Source of the DNA: Gnetum montanum
Lineage: Eukaryota; Streptophyta; Gnetopsida; Gnetales; Gnetaceae
Reading direction: 5' to 3'
DNA: 64,000 bases
Assembly (NCBI GenBank): GCA_015680685.1
Contig: MNCI01003467.1
Coordinates: 843,984 to 907,983, forward strand
The position numbers and the translations under genes were made by a program. Below are positions 23,624-35,400 of this stretch, one piece after another. The notes under the pieces were generated by a model. It did no database searches. It was given only the letters and a program-made list of their open reading frames with translations, and was not told the origin of the DNA. Positions within the stretch are counted from its first letter, which is position 1; every line of letters starts with the position of its first letter.

Positions 23624-26040
23624 ATGTCTCTTTCACAAGGAAGTGATAATGCATTGTATAGTGAAAGCATTCATTGGAGAACTAATGAGATATATGTTGA
23701 AGAAAGTTGGAGTGACCAAACTTATGCAAGGGTTTCATATGTTCATGACCATCTTAACAACACTCAAAGACTACATTCACATAAGGTAGACAATCCTAGG
23801 GAGTATGACATATGTCCTAGACAAGGGAAGGCCTCAAGGCCTAAGACCTTCTTCAAATTAAGAAATAATAAATCAAGAAATCCTAGGGAATGCCATAGAA
23901 GCCATGACAATCCTTCTAGTTCCTCATTGTCCTCTTCCCATTTAACATCTAGTTCTAACGAAGATGAATGTAGGTATGGGGATAAAGCTCCACTAAAGGG
24001 TTGGAATAAAAATGGAAATCAAACCCATGGGAAAAGTCAAAGAGATCAACATGAACATAGATAGCATCATCATGATCAAATGAATAGAAAAAAAAATTTC
24101 CTTCACAACATGTTTGATGATGATGAACCCTTGTTGGCTACTAAGAGCCTAATGTAGATCACAGAGTTAGTTAAGATATCCCATAGGCATCGCAAAGAGA
24201 GTCACCTACCTAAGATTGATATGAATAATATTTCTAAATTTGTAGGAGGCTATGATTCAAATTCACAATATCATTTACAAGCCTTCCATGATGCCTATGC
24301 TTTCTACAACATTGAAAGTGGGTGGAAAAATATCAAGCTTTTTCCTAGGACACTGATCGATAGGTGTCGAAGTGATCATTGAAACAAAATTCAATCTGAT
24401 GATGGTTCACAATGCTAGAAATCTTCAATGAGAAATACCAAACCTATGTGAGGATGTCTAGCTCAGGAGACAGATCCAAGGATGGAGACAAGAACAACAT
24501 GAACCCTTGAACATGCCCTTAGGTAGATATTTTTCTCTACTAAATAGATGCCTAGGCCATGGTTTCTTTGAGGAAAGGAAACTTTTCCACATCATAGATG
24601 GGCTTCATCATGAAACAAGAGAGACCCTTGGGATGTATGCCCCATGTCAATTATATGGGCTATGAACTCATTAGATTCGAGAGCTAATTGAGCATGTGGC
24701 CAAAGAAGAAGGAGAGGTATGCAAATGGGAGAATGCCAAAAAATATCATTGGGATCCAACTCTTTAAAAGAAGTAGGTCCATATCTATGGTAAGAAGAAA
24801 GAAATTGCTCTTGATAAGGTGATTCCACACCAGCTCTTGCCAATACGGAAGTCTATGAATGAACTTGAAGAAAATTTTAATAGGGTGTCAGAATGGATAT
24901 ACGATAAAGTTATAACTTTGGTAGAAACTATAGAGGAGAAGGTCATGCAAAACAAACTAGGCGATCATAATAAACAAAGGAGGTAGAATCATGAAACAAC
25001 TAGAAACATGTTTTGGCAAATAGGAAAAATGGTTGAAGAAAGTAACACTATAGACTCAACCATAGATGAAGATAAAGGATGTAACATTTACATATATGAC
25101 CACCTAAAGGGTCACTGCCTAGTGTTGTTGCATCTACATGAGTATTGGGTAGGTGCATTAAATTTGAAATTTGTATAGAAGCACTTGCCTAGGAGATTTC
25201 CTCTTCCATGGGGTCATTATAGATAGTCCCACAACTAATCATACTATCTAATGGGGACTTATTACCAACCTTTACACTATCATCAACTATAGTGGCAAAA
25301 CCCATATTCATGGGGGAGGCCACCACCAAACTAGCCTTATCCTTCCTATCAACTGAAACCGCACAGATATTATGTTCAACACCTTGTTTCTCCAATTGGT
25401 TCTATATCCTCTACTTCAAATCACCACTATCACTCTCCTAAGTACCATTAACCCATGACATATCCTAAGGGATCACCCCCTCATGTCTCTTACCATCCAT
25501 CCTACCCCTCAATATGCTCATGCTCCACCTCATCACATTCATTGCTAATGACACAGGAAGGTTTTTCACCACACTATCAACCAAAAAATGCCACTTGTGC
25601 TGAAAATGTGCATAGAAATGCTAATACTAGTAGGTTTCCATCACAAACTTAGAAATGTCCTTTCTTTAGGAAGGGCTGCAGGTGGAAGAAAAACACTCAT
25701 GGACTGACCACATCATCCAAAACAACACAATCCAATCTAGTGCAATGCCTTCCTTTTCACCACCACCATTCTCTAATCTTACACAAGGGCCATCATCCAT
25801 TGTTACTCCAATCCCAAACCCAAGTAATGAATCTAATAGTGTGAGGAGAAAAATGAATCCATGCATACCATATCATGATCAAGGATGCAATTTTAGGCTA
25901 GAAATTTATAATGTTAACACACCTTTTATCCTAACACACTAGATATTTAACAACCAAGTGTATGAACAACAACTTGTCTACGTAGCTACCACTAAACCGT
26001 GAAACACCCAGTGGCTTGAACATGAAAGGTTAACAATGTT
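23624..26040 (+). pseudogene. element C gag pseudogene with protease core missing
   Basis: The N-terminal part (23624-24064) is an open frame of 146 codons, Ser/His/Arg-rich, starting at an ATG 125 bp after the LTR. The capsid region (about 24120-24760) keeps NNISKFVGGYDSN, a KLFPRTLID block and IIDGLHHETRETLGMYAP. The Pro/Tyr-rich region follows (25170-25870). The last recognisable piece (about 25960-26020) matches the sequence downstream of the protease in A and B; the protease core between is absent. Frameshifts and stops are common. Confidence 0.75.
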
Positions 26041-27429
26041 TTATACATGCATAAAGCTTGCCTATCCACTTATTAATTCTTACCATGGCCAACCATTTAG
26101 TCATTGGGAAAACCTCCCATTCTAATCTCCAATATTAATAAGTGTTTTTCATCTTTTTTTTACATTTTCTTATTTCTTGATATAATTTTTCGTATCCTTT
26201 TCAACTTTTTCCATATTTTGTTTTTCATTTACTTTGTCAGTAATATCACTTGTACATAAAATGATCATGTAGCCCATTGAGGTGAGGTTTTCTCTATGTT
26301 GTCAAGTCATAAGGGACTGATTATTTAGATAGTGAGCCATGGCATCCATCCACCCATTCCATCAATAAGAGGTTCTTACCATGGTTCCAATGATATTATT
26401 TTCCCATCACCAAGACTCAAAATAAATTCATAATCATTGTGCTTGGACTAAAAAGTGAAGAACCAAGAGAAAATGTGAAGGGTGTGACATCAAGGGGATT
26501 TGTGGATTCTCTTTGGTTACTTCTATATGTTTTATGATGTTGCTAAGGTTGTAATTATATCCTTGTAGATCTAACAAAAAATGGGAGTAAGAGTAAACAA
26601 AAAGGGAACTAAATAAATTTTTGAAGGTCCCACTAGAAAGACATGTAACCATGCCTAAAGGTTGGTGGCTTCTTGAATTTCCAAAAAAATAAAAAAAAGG
26701 GTGTCATTGATAAAATCCTCCCTTGGACAAAACACCAAGTGATGCTACTCCTTGTAACTATGGTCATCTTATGGTTGTCAACTAAAGTGATGAAATGATG
26801 TGATGTCATTAAAATGTAGTTTGGACTTGGTTTGAATCTTGGAAAGAAGGTACAATGGTTATTTACCCATTAATAACACACAAGAATTCATTATTCCTTT
26901 GGTAAGACACCTCGCATCCCAATTTTTGCAATATTTTCTACAGTTCATCTCATCTTGCTGTCTGTATGATCCTAACTTGTGGTTTTGTGTAACATAGTAT
27001 TATTTCCTCAACTTGGTGGTTTTAACATGTGCATTTTATTTCATAGGTATGCATTGCATTCAACCCCTTCAGTGCCTATAGGCATTTTTAGGTGTAGTTA
27101 CACAAGGACATTATGGGTTGGAGCCTGCTTTAGGAAGTATCCACTTGTGTAATTGTTGCAACTTGTACTTGGCCAACACCACCACATTACTCTTTACCTT
27201 CCAAGTGCATAATTTCGAAATTTCATAACGTTGGTATAATATCCCTTTTCTTGCATCTTCCAAAATTTTAAATGTTGACAACTCCATCTTCTATCACTTT
27301 TGGTGCCTTCAAAAGATTTCCTACTTACTCCAAAACTATGTACCTAACCTAAAATCCTTTAGCCAATACTAGAGCTTCATTTTTCATGATTGGTACCCTT
27401 AATTAATGCACTTTCATGGACCCCAATAT
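26041..27429 (+). other. element C post-gag spacer
   Basis: This corresponds to the post-integrase spacer of A. There is no trace of reverse transcriptase, RNase H or integrase between the gag end and this spacer. No other gene was seen; the open frames here are short and unsupported. Confidence 0.5.
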
Positions 27430-27497
27430 CAACTACCTTATTTCGGGTCAGCCTTGACATCAGATACCTAATATCAGGTTGAAAAAATCTATAAATA
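27430..27497 (+). promoter_or_regulatory. element C internal U3-like promoter
   Basis: AGATACCTAATATCA (27462-27476) matches GGATATCTAATATCA in the LTR of C, and TATAAATA follows at 27490-27497. In the LTR the gap from motif to TATA is about 18 bp, here about 14 bp. The module lies ahead of the extra ORF, at the same place as the internal module of A, but carries the C-type motif. Confidence 0.6.
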
Positions 27498-28009
27498 TAA
27501 TTCCTGTGGTGTCAAAAAATCCATTTTCTTCATTTGCAACTAGGGAAGTTTTTCAAATTTTCTTTCGCAACTTAGAGCTTTGTGTAACCAAATTTCACTT
27601 GCCATATCTTGCTCAATACCACTTTGATTCTTGTACCATTTAGACTTATTTGAACTCAAAGTGTTCAACTTGTACCATAAAATTTGCTATCACCTAGAGG
27701 GTATTACAAGGGTAAGAAGCTTAAAAACCTCAATTTTTCTAATGAACAATAAATCATATTAATGCCAAAAGCTTAATTTTTCCACCCAAGAAACCATAAC
27801 TTTTTCAATATGCCATACTTAAGCAAAAAGAAACTAATTATGAAGGGTCATAAATAAGATAAATATGTTTTGAGCATTTTTCTAAAAGGTTTTTTAACTA
27901 TGCAATCACATGAACCATAGAATTTAATGAAACCAAGATCATGTCTAAGGTATAAACCTAGTAACAAGAAATAACAACACCTTAGTAACATCTGATCCTG
28001 AATTGATTA

Positions 28010-30740
28010 TAGATGATCCCAAAAAGAGGAGCTCAAGCAGGACCTTTGTAGGAAGCAGCTAATTACCCAAGAGGAGGTAGAGGCCAACAAGGGAAGCATG
28101 TGGAGCATGAAGAACAAGAAGCCAAGTCATTTAGTATACATCAAGAGGCTCTTGTCACAGGATAGTCAATCCAAGAAGAAGCTATAGAACAACAAGCCTT
28201 CGTGCAAGGACAACACATCATGTTATCCCCAAAATGCCTTGATACCATTCAAGAAAAAAACATGTTGACCATGGTCATTATGGATATGAAATTTGGATTT
28301 TTTATGAATTTTTCTCTAGAGGCGATTTGGACACAACTTTAGGCATCACCTTTGTGGCTTATCCTTTTAGACAGTGGCCAATAGTACCTTGGAAAAACAT
28401 ACCAATTTTGGCACAACAAAGAAGAAGGTACCATTGTCAACATTTGCAAAGTCAATGTTTTGTTCTCAGTTAAAGAAATCACCAAAGCTCTTAATTTGTC
28501 AAATGAGGGGGCTAATTTAGCCCATCTATCCACAAGGTCTGATCCTAACACTAGGAAGTTGTGGTTGAGGCAAGCATATGAAAAGGATGACAAAACATAT
28601 AATAAATTAACTCTTAAGAGAGGACCTATTTCAAGATAAGGACATATCACCTTTTCCAAACCAAAGGGATCAATAGAATCTCCACATATGTGGCCAGGGG
28701 AAGTGCCATACTTATGGGAAAATACAGGGCCAACCTTCCATAGTTATATTATATAGAAATTTAGAGGTGGTTTAAAGAGAAGAAGGTAGGGAAGCCAACA
28801 CTTCCATTCCCTTGCCTAATTTGAAAGTTGTGCAAATGCACTAGAATCCTAGGGGTACATAAATGACATCACCAGGAAGGCTTAGAATGCCTCCTTTGCT
28901 AAATTAATTAAACCAACAACACCAAGAAAAAACCTTGGTGAGGAGCAAGAACTAGAGAACGAGGAAAAACCAGAAAAAGAAGTAGAAGAAGAGACTAAAT
29001 AGCATTGTGAGAGACAAGATCTATTACGTCAACCACCAAACTATAGGCCCACAATGAGCCACTTGTAGAAAATTTTTAAAATTCTTAGCTAGGGGAGTAG
29101 AGAGGATTGAAACTTCTTTAGAGTCCTAGAAAAGGTGCAAGCCACTGTTTTGGCTAATTTGACAAGAGCACATGTGTCACTATAGTCAGGAGGAGGATCC
29201 TAATGGTCTAGAAAAATCTTTAATAATGTTGGATGGTTCCAAGTGATGCTTAAAATAGGAGAAGGTGCCATAAGTGGTCATAAAGCATCAGGATGTGGCA
29301 AGCACAGTAGAGGTGATAATAGATCAAATTAAAGAGTCTTTCAATCTGCCTATTCTACCTCTAGTTAACTTAACTAGGACTAGGACAATGAAAATGCTTA
29401 CTGGGACTTCAATGAATCCTATAGACCATGAGGATGTGTTAGATTGATTACTGTAAATGAGACAAGTAATGACCACTCTATTCAACATCCCTAGCAATGT
29501 CACTATAGCACAATTAGATCTCATCACCACCAAAGGAAAGTTGGTCATGGCTAAGACCAAGGTGGACCATGCAAAAGTAGAATGCAACACTTGCAATAGG
29601 AATTGGCCACCCTGAGAGCTAAAAAATGGGATCCTACCCAATTTTTCATGCCTGATCAGCTAGATTCAGTTAGAATAGAGCTACTAGAAAAATTATTGAA
29701 GAGAATAAAGACACAAAGTAGGAAAAGAAAAAGGTGATCTAGAATGCCTCCACTATAGAAGCAAAAATTTATGCTCATAAGAAGGGACTGACCATTGCCT
29801 AAGAAGAGAATAAATAACTTACTACCAAAAATTCAAGGTTGATCACTATAGAAAAATAAAAGAATGTTCTAGAAGATAGTGTCCATCAGTTGAGAAAACA
29901 ACTAATGAGGGTCAACCAAGATATTAGTAGATTGGCTAGAGAGAATAGAACCCTCTTGATGAAGGAGGTCCACACCATTCGACATAAGTTTGTAATCAAA
30001 ATAAGTGCATGGTAGAATGAGACCAAGAAGCATGAGAAGTTGAAAAAACACTTCTAGGACCAAGTAGGCATGTATAAGAAAATCAACAAAAAGGAAATCT
30101 AGATGGTCAAAGCCTGCATTAGATCCATGTTAATGTAAAATCCTGACTAGTAGCCCATCTTGGATAGTTATGCCTTGGTCTAGAAAGTAGAAGTGATGAA
30201 TAAAGAGTTGTAGATTAAAGATTTAAAGGAATAAATGGTGTTGGCTAACCTTAGATATGCCAACCTTGTCATTTTAACAATAGGTTAGCCAAGAATTAAA
30301 TTGGAGTAGCAGGTAGTGATCACCTACACATTATACAAAAAAGAGTTTGCAAATAGAAAAGCCACTTTGTAAAAACTCCATGTAGCAAACTTAGAACTTG
30401 AGGTGATCAAAGCTTGCTACCACAGAAAGAAGGATGTTGCCTCATACGTTTCCTAAAGATTAATAGATCATAATGAGTTGAAAGAAAAGGCTAGGGCCTT
30501 TAAGGAGAAATGATAGTAGTTTACAGTTTGGTATGTGAAGGCCAAAAAAATGTTCCCACACCTACCATGCCCTTAGGATGTATCGATGCTAGCAAACATT
30601 GGATCAATAGCTTGGATGGTACATGACCAAGGATAGAAGAAGAGAATTTGTAGACACTACTTAATCGCTACAAATTTCAAAAGCTTGGTAACAAAGGAAA
30701 GTGGTTGATGGAGGAGCCACTACCTTAGGGAACTATATGA
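28010..30740 (+). pseudogene. element C downstream extra ORF, pseudogene
   Basis: This has the same layout as the extra ORF of A. Near 28430-28530 is NICKVNVLFSVKEITKALNL, which resembles the 'F...EAI...LGL' block of plant-transposon-protein domains. Near 28640-28830 is a stretch with YVARGSAILMGKY, then RWFKEKKVGKPTLPFPCLI. A charged, probably coiled-coil middle runs from about 29700 to 30480. The C-terminal block (about 30510-30660) holds KKMFPHLPCP and MLANIGSIAWMVHDQ. Shifts and stops are frequent. Function is unknown, but its retention in two diverged elements implies past selection. Confidence 0.55.
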
Positions 30741-30917
30741 GCTTCCCATTTTTTATTTTGTTTTGTAATGTTGTGTTCACGTTTTTGTAAAAACACCACT
30801 ATGGCGTGTAAGAGTCTATTTGTTTATTTGATTTTTTGAGTCAGTTAATAATTTCATACTTTCTTAATATTTTGTAAAGAACTTGTTCCTCATTTTGTTT
30901 CACTTAAGCACAAGTTT

Positions 30918-31003
30918 TCATTCAGTCATGGGGGTATGATAAGTCATGATTTGATCAGCTTCATTCAGTCATGGGGGTATGATAAGTCATGATTTGATCA
31001 GCT
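30918..31003 (+). repeat. 43-bp tandem duplication across the PPT/3' LTR junction of C
   Basis: TTCATTCAGTCATGGGGGTA followed by TGATAAG and the first LTR bases occurs twice, with LTR starts at 30937 and 30980. The start at 30980 gives a 3' LTR of 879 bp, matching the 5' LTR (877 bp), so the first copy is the extra one. Confidence 0.85.
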
Positions 31004-31858
31004 CTGATATTAGGTATTCGATATTGGATACTTGATATTAAGTCCTAAGAAGTGATGTTGAATATCTTATATCATCTCTTCCATGCTATCCTATAGGTAC
31101 AACACTTGGATGCATAGTTGGAACATAGTTTTGTTGTTAGATTTTAGATAGTTTTTCATAGCTTTGTGATTCTAAGTTCTATTATTTCTAGTGCATGCCA
31201 TAGTGTGATATTTATAATTGTACAACATTCTAATTCGAGTGTGACATACTTGGACATGTTACATGATTAGAAATAAAGATCAAGATTACTCCCATCATTG
31301 TAGATTAAATTACTTAAATTTATTGTTGCTTTAATTATTTAATTACTTAATTATTGATTTTTTCCTTAGTTAATGTTTCCCTTTACTACTATTTATAATT
31401 CCTATCATTAAGTGGAATGAGTATGACTAATCATGAGCTTTTAAGTGTAATTACTTGGTAACCTAGCAGTGTATCGTTTGTTAAGCCTAGTGGCATACAC
31501 TTGGCAATCCTAGTGGTAGTTATACGAAGTCTAAGGTCTATGTGAATGATTGGGAATGGATACTCATCAGACATAGGCTAGTTTAGACATTACTTTCCAC
31601 TATTTATTAGCTTAATTAATTTATCTTTTTATTTTCATTAGGAGTAGCATAGAATTAGGCAACATCAATCATATGCCTCACTTTGGACTTAGCCATATGT
31701 AACAAAGTTACCACTAGTCTAAGTGGGAAGATAACGAACTATGATCAAACCATAATGATTTAGATGCACAACTAGTCCCATCCATGGAATTCACCTAGAT
31801 CATGCATGAACACTTGTGATTCATATGGTTGGGCATAGGGGCACCTCACCACTCATCA
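30980..31858 (+). repeat. element C 3' LTR
   Basis: Begins TGATAAGTCATGATTTGATC and ends CTCATCA. It is similar throughout to 22622-23498, with many transition differences. Confidence 0.87.
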
Positions 31859-31863
31859 CTTGG

Positions 31864-32037
31864 GACTAAACCATATGTGAAAAAGTTACCACTAGTTTAA
31901 GTGAGAAGACAGTGACTTACAATTCAATGCTTAACAATCTAGATACCACAGTAGTTCCATCCATGAAATTTAACCAAATTACATGTGAATGATTGTGATT
32001 CGTATGGTTGAGCATTGGGGATACCCATTGATCATCA
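31864..32037 (+). repeat. element A 3' LTR, second part
   Basis: Continues the LTR of A after the nested element. It holds the U5 blocks (ACTAGTTTAAGTGAGAAGAC, TATGGTTGAGCATTGGGG) and ends ATCATCA, a one-base change from CTCATCA. Together with 21891-22621 the LTR is about 905 bp. Confidence 0.8.
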
Positions 32038-32344
32038 TCCATCCTTTTTTTTACTACTATTCAACAAAATGTACCTTTGAGGAAGGTTTGATTCAAATCA
32101 AGTTCAAAGAATTCATTAATGACTAAGAAGAAATAAACATTTATTCTTAAGGTCTCATAGAAACATATTGTTTATATAGATGATTTCTAAATGGTACCTC
32201 ATAATAAAAAAAAAGAGGAACTGTATCTATTGGTGATTACATACTAAATATTTAGAATGGACAACATGATCATGATATTTTAACTCCTAATAATTCAATT
32301 GCAGCTATTCGTTAAGATATGGAGATAATTTCTTTTGGGGTTTT

Positions 32345-32482
32345 GGAATTTGAAATAAGTGAAACATAGGTACACCCCAAGATTTATAAAAGTTTATAAT
32401 TGAGAGCTACCTAGTAGAATTAAACCTATGACTTGGAGTTACTAGGCTAAGACTTGTACCACTAGGCTAACATGTCATTGTT
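32345..32482 (-). mobile_element. tRNA-derived SINE-like repeat, copy 2
   Basis: On the minus strand this reads with A-box TAGCCTAGTGG and B-box-like AGGTTTAATTCTA, then the same tail as copy 1 (9071-9215), including ACTAGGTAGC and GTGTACCTATGTTTCA. The two copies stand in opposite orientation outside the two ends of element A. Confidence 0.6.
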
Positions 32483-33537
32483 GAGATAATTTCTTTTGAT
32501 GATGTTGATTCTATTGACAAGGCAAGGGCCTCTATCCCCTCTATTCAATGTTAAATCTTTTCATGGAATGCTTAATTTCCTACCCTAGAGGAGACATTTT
32601 TAGTATTGGTTGTATGGATGAGAACCTAAAAAAGAATAACCAAAACCGTAGGCCTTTCCTTTCTATTGATTTGGAGTTGCTCCTCATATATATATATATC
32701 AAACCCACACATATATATATTTGGGTTTGACACCATCCTCACACATCCCCACCCCCACTCCCTTTCTTCCTACTTTCTGTTATCCTATCAACTCCTAATA
32801 AGCACATGTTTATGATGAGGATGTTTAATGCTCTATATTAATGTATGGTTTATAGGTGATATGCTTTGTTATCTTGCCATATAATTATTATTCTTTGTTT
32901 ATGTAATATCACATATTGTTATTTTTATTCATTATGGTACTTTTTGTTTAGGGTTCGACACCTTCGTAGCTTTTGTGTGTGTTTTTAATTTAAAAGGTTT
33001 CTTACTCTATTATTGTAGATAGTTTTGCTACCTAGGATCAATCCTTCACTTAAATGGTAAAATTGATAATGATATAGGAAATAGAATTAAGCTAGGATGG
33101 TCAAAATGGATATAGGTTAGTGGTATTGCTTTGATATATTACCCAAATGGTATTTAAATGCTTTGATATATTACCCAAATGGTATTTAAATGGTCAAAAT
33201 GGATATAGGCTAGTTGTATTGTTATTTATGTCTCTTTTTGTACTGCTAACCCTAAACAAAGCAATAATATATCACAAATGTAGTGGTATTACCATTTAAA
33301 TACCATTTTTATTCATTATGGTACTTTTTGTTTAGGGTTCAATACCTAAATGTAGTGGTATTGCTAAATTACCTCTAAGGGCTATATGCCAAAGGAAAAT
33401 AATCCAAGAAATCTTAGGAGAATGACCCCAAAACACTCATTTAGTCTTAATTTTATCACTAATCAAGTTCCTATTCTTTCTCCTTTTACATTTTCTCTAT
33501 GTTATTTTCAAATGCATAATGTTCATGGTAACATACA
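32483..33537. other. spacer with short repeats
   Basis: Holds a TA-rich microsatellite (32684-32723), a 32-bp tandem duplication (33128-33191), and a block TCATTATGGTACTTTTTGTT that occurs at 32929 and again at 33312. The region between, with repeated GGTCAAAATGGATATAGG (33098 and 33193), looks like rearranged copies of one short segment. No gene. Confidence 0.6.
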
Positions 33538-34440
33538 TGATGGGACATGATATTGCATGGGCCGCGATATCGCATACACGATATCGCATCCGTCGCGATA
33601 CGTGATATCGCATCACCCGCGATATCGCATACACGATATTGCATACATGATATCACATAGTCCCCTATGATATCGCATACGTGATATCGCGGTGCGCTAT
33701 CATATCTATAAATAAGAGGTGGCTCTCCCTCATTTCATCATTAGGAGTTAGATTGTAGTGAAGCTCTAGCAGTTTGATCCCTTCAAAGATAGATTATTTT
33801 CCAGTGTTTGCCCGCAGTGTGGTGAATGTAATTGTATGGCATCCTTTATTCGAGTGTGATGTACTTGGACACACACATGACCGACAATAAAGATCGAGAT
33901 TACTTCATCATTGCAGCATTCACTTTGTTATTTATTTATTTAATTAATTGTTATTTACTGCTTTCCTAGTTAATACTCTTTCTCACCCTTATCTCCGAGA
34001 ACGTGGAATGAGTACGACTTGATTACGATCATTTAAGTGTGACTACTTGGTAACCTGGTGGCGTACCTAGGATCTATGCTTGGTAATCCCAGTGGTAGTC
34101 ATGCATGAAGTCCAAGATGTGTACGGATGATCAAGAAATGGATGCTCATTGCACTTAGGCTAGATTAGATTCTCTTACCCTTTCCTCCTAGATTAGTTAA
34201 CTTAATATTACTTTCCATTGCCTTCAGGAGTAGCATTAGATTAGAACACATCATACACCTCATCCTAGACTAAACCATACGTTAAAAATATAATACTAGT
34301 CCAGGTGGGAAGATAGTGAACTATGACCTAAGGATAACTGTCTAGGTGCCACAACTAGTCCGTCTGTGGAGTTCGACCGGATCGCACATGCTATGCTCGT
34401 ATTCATATGGTTGAGTGTAGGGGTACCTCGCCACTCATCA
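33538..34440 (+). mobile_element. element D: solo LTR with perfect target duplication
   Basis: 903 bp from TGATGGG to CTCATCA, flanked by ATACA on both sides (33533-33537 and 34441-34445). U3 carries the GATATC-palindrome array of the B family, then a CTATAAATAAGAGG box near 33710. There is no internal region, so this is the product of recombination between the two LTRs of one copy. Confidence 0.92.
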
Positions 34441-34689
34441 ATACATAATAGATGGGAGGCTCTATTGTTGAGCCACATAATGCATCCTTAAAGGCATATT
34501 ATTAAGAAGAAATTCTATAATTAATTTTTTCACAAACCCCTTAATGTTTGCTAATGATGTGTGAGGAAATAAGCTTATTTTGTTATTCTCATCCTTTTCA
34601 TATTGCAAAGAGAACTATTTCTTTAATGTGATGAATATGTTTTTTTTTTCAATATCTTTTATTGTAAAAAAATTAAATTTTACCAACTT

Positions 34690-35400
34690 CATAAAACATA
34701 TACCCAATAGTAACATGGCCTTGCTATCCTTAATATTTCACAGTAATTTTTCATTTAAATTTGATTATTTACAATTTCATTATTCTAAAATATTTTATCT
34801 TGTTAATATCATGATGATATAGCTTTGCCAAGTGTAGAAAACTTATCCTACAAATGTTTCATTGTAGCATCTCTCCATCTAATTACTTCAAGATAACATA
34901 ATAAAGAATAGAAATAGAATAGAACTAATTCAATAAAATTAAATACATATTAATAGTGACTAGGGATTAAAGAATTGGTGTTACTAGATGATACTTTTCT
35001 AGATACATTTTTGATATTATAACAATTATATATATATATACCAAGTTCACATATACCCATTAGTAACATGTCCTTGCTATCCTTAATATTTCAAATTAAT
35101 TTTTAAATTTAAATTTGATTATTTATAATTTTGTTATTTTCAAAGATTTTTATCTTGGTAATACCATTATGATATAGCTTTGCCAAGTGTACAAAATTTA
35201 TCCTACAAATGTTTCATTGTAGCATCTCTTTATTTAATTACCTTAAGATAAAAGAATGATAAATTAAAAAAACTAATTTAATGAAATTAAATACAAATTA
35301 ATAGTGACCAAGGATTAAGGAATTGGTATTGCTAGGTGGTACTCTTCAAGAGTGCCTTTTGATATTACAATAATTATATGAATAGAAGAAGATACAAAAC
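34690..35400. repeat. 353-bp tandem duplication, diverged
   Basis: ACATATACCCAATAGTAACATG (34696) and its counterpart at 35049 start two copies of about 350 bp. They share blocks such as GATATAGCTTTGCCAAGTGT and TTATCCTACAAATGTTTCAT, with an estimated tenth of positions changed. AT-rich and non-coding. Confidence 0.85.

Larger units (their letters stand above)
22622..31858 (+). mobile_element. element C: non-autonomous gypsy-type LTR element nested in the 3' LTR of A
   Basis: 5' LTR 22622-23498, primer site, gag remnants, no reverse transcriptase or integrase, a spacer, internal promoter, extra ORF, a duplicated polypurine tract, and 3' LTR 30980-31858. The ends are TGATGAG/TGATAAG and CTCATCA. 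It inserted into the U5 half of the 3' LTR of A with target duplication CTTGT/CTTGG. Mobility would have needed enzymes from a relative. Confidence 0.85.
10008..32037 (+). mobile_element. element A: Athila-like Ty3/gypsy LTR retrotransposon, decayed, carrying nested element C
   Basis: Order: 5' LTR (10008-10873), tRNA-Asp-type primer site, gag, protease, reverse transcriptase, RNase H, integrase, a long spacer, an internal promoter, a second ORF, polypurine tract, and a 3' LTR that is split by element C. Removing C (22622-31858) leaves an element of about 12.8 kb. The possible target duplications are CCCGT (10003-10007) and TCCAT (32038-32042), which differ by two transitions, as expected if old CpG sites were deaminated. 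All coding regions carry many stops, so the element is dead. The reverse transcriptase, with a VFMDDFSTYG-type active site, and the integrase place it near the Athila lineage. Confidence 0.85.

Noticed and set aside
32684-35040. TA repeats as a possible origin or centromere satellite
   Set aside because: Short TATATA runs (32684-32723, 35028-35040) are ordinary microsatellites in AT-rich DNA.
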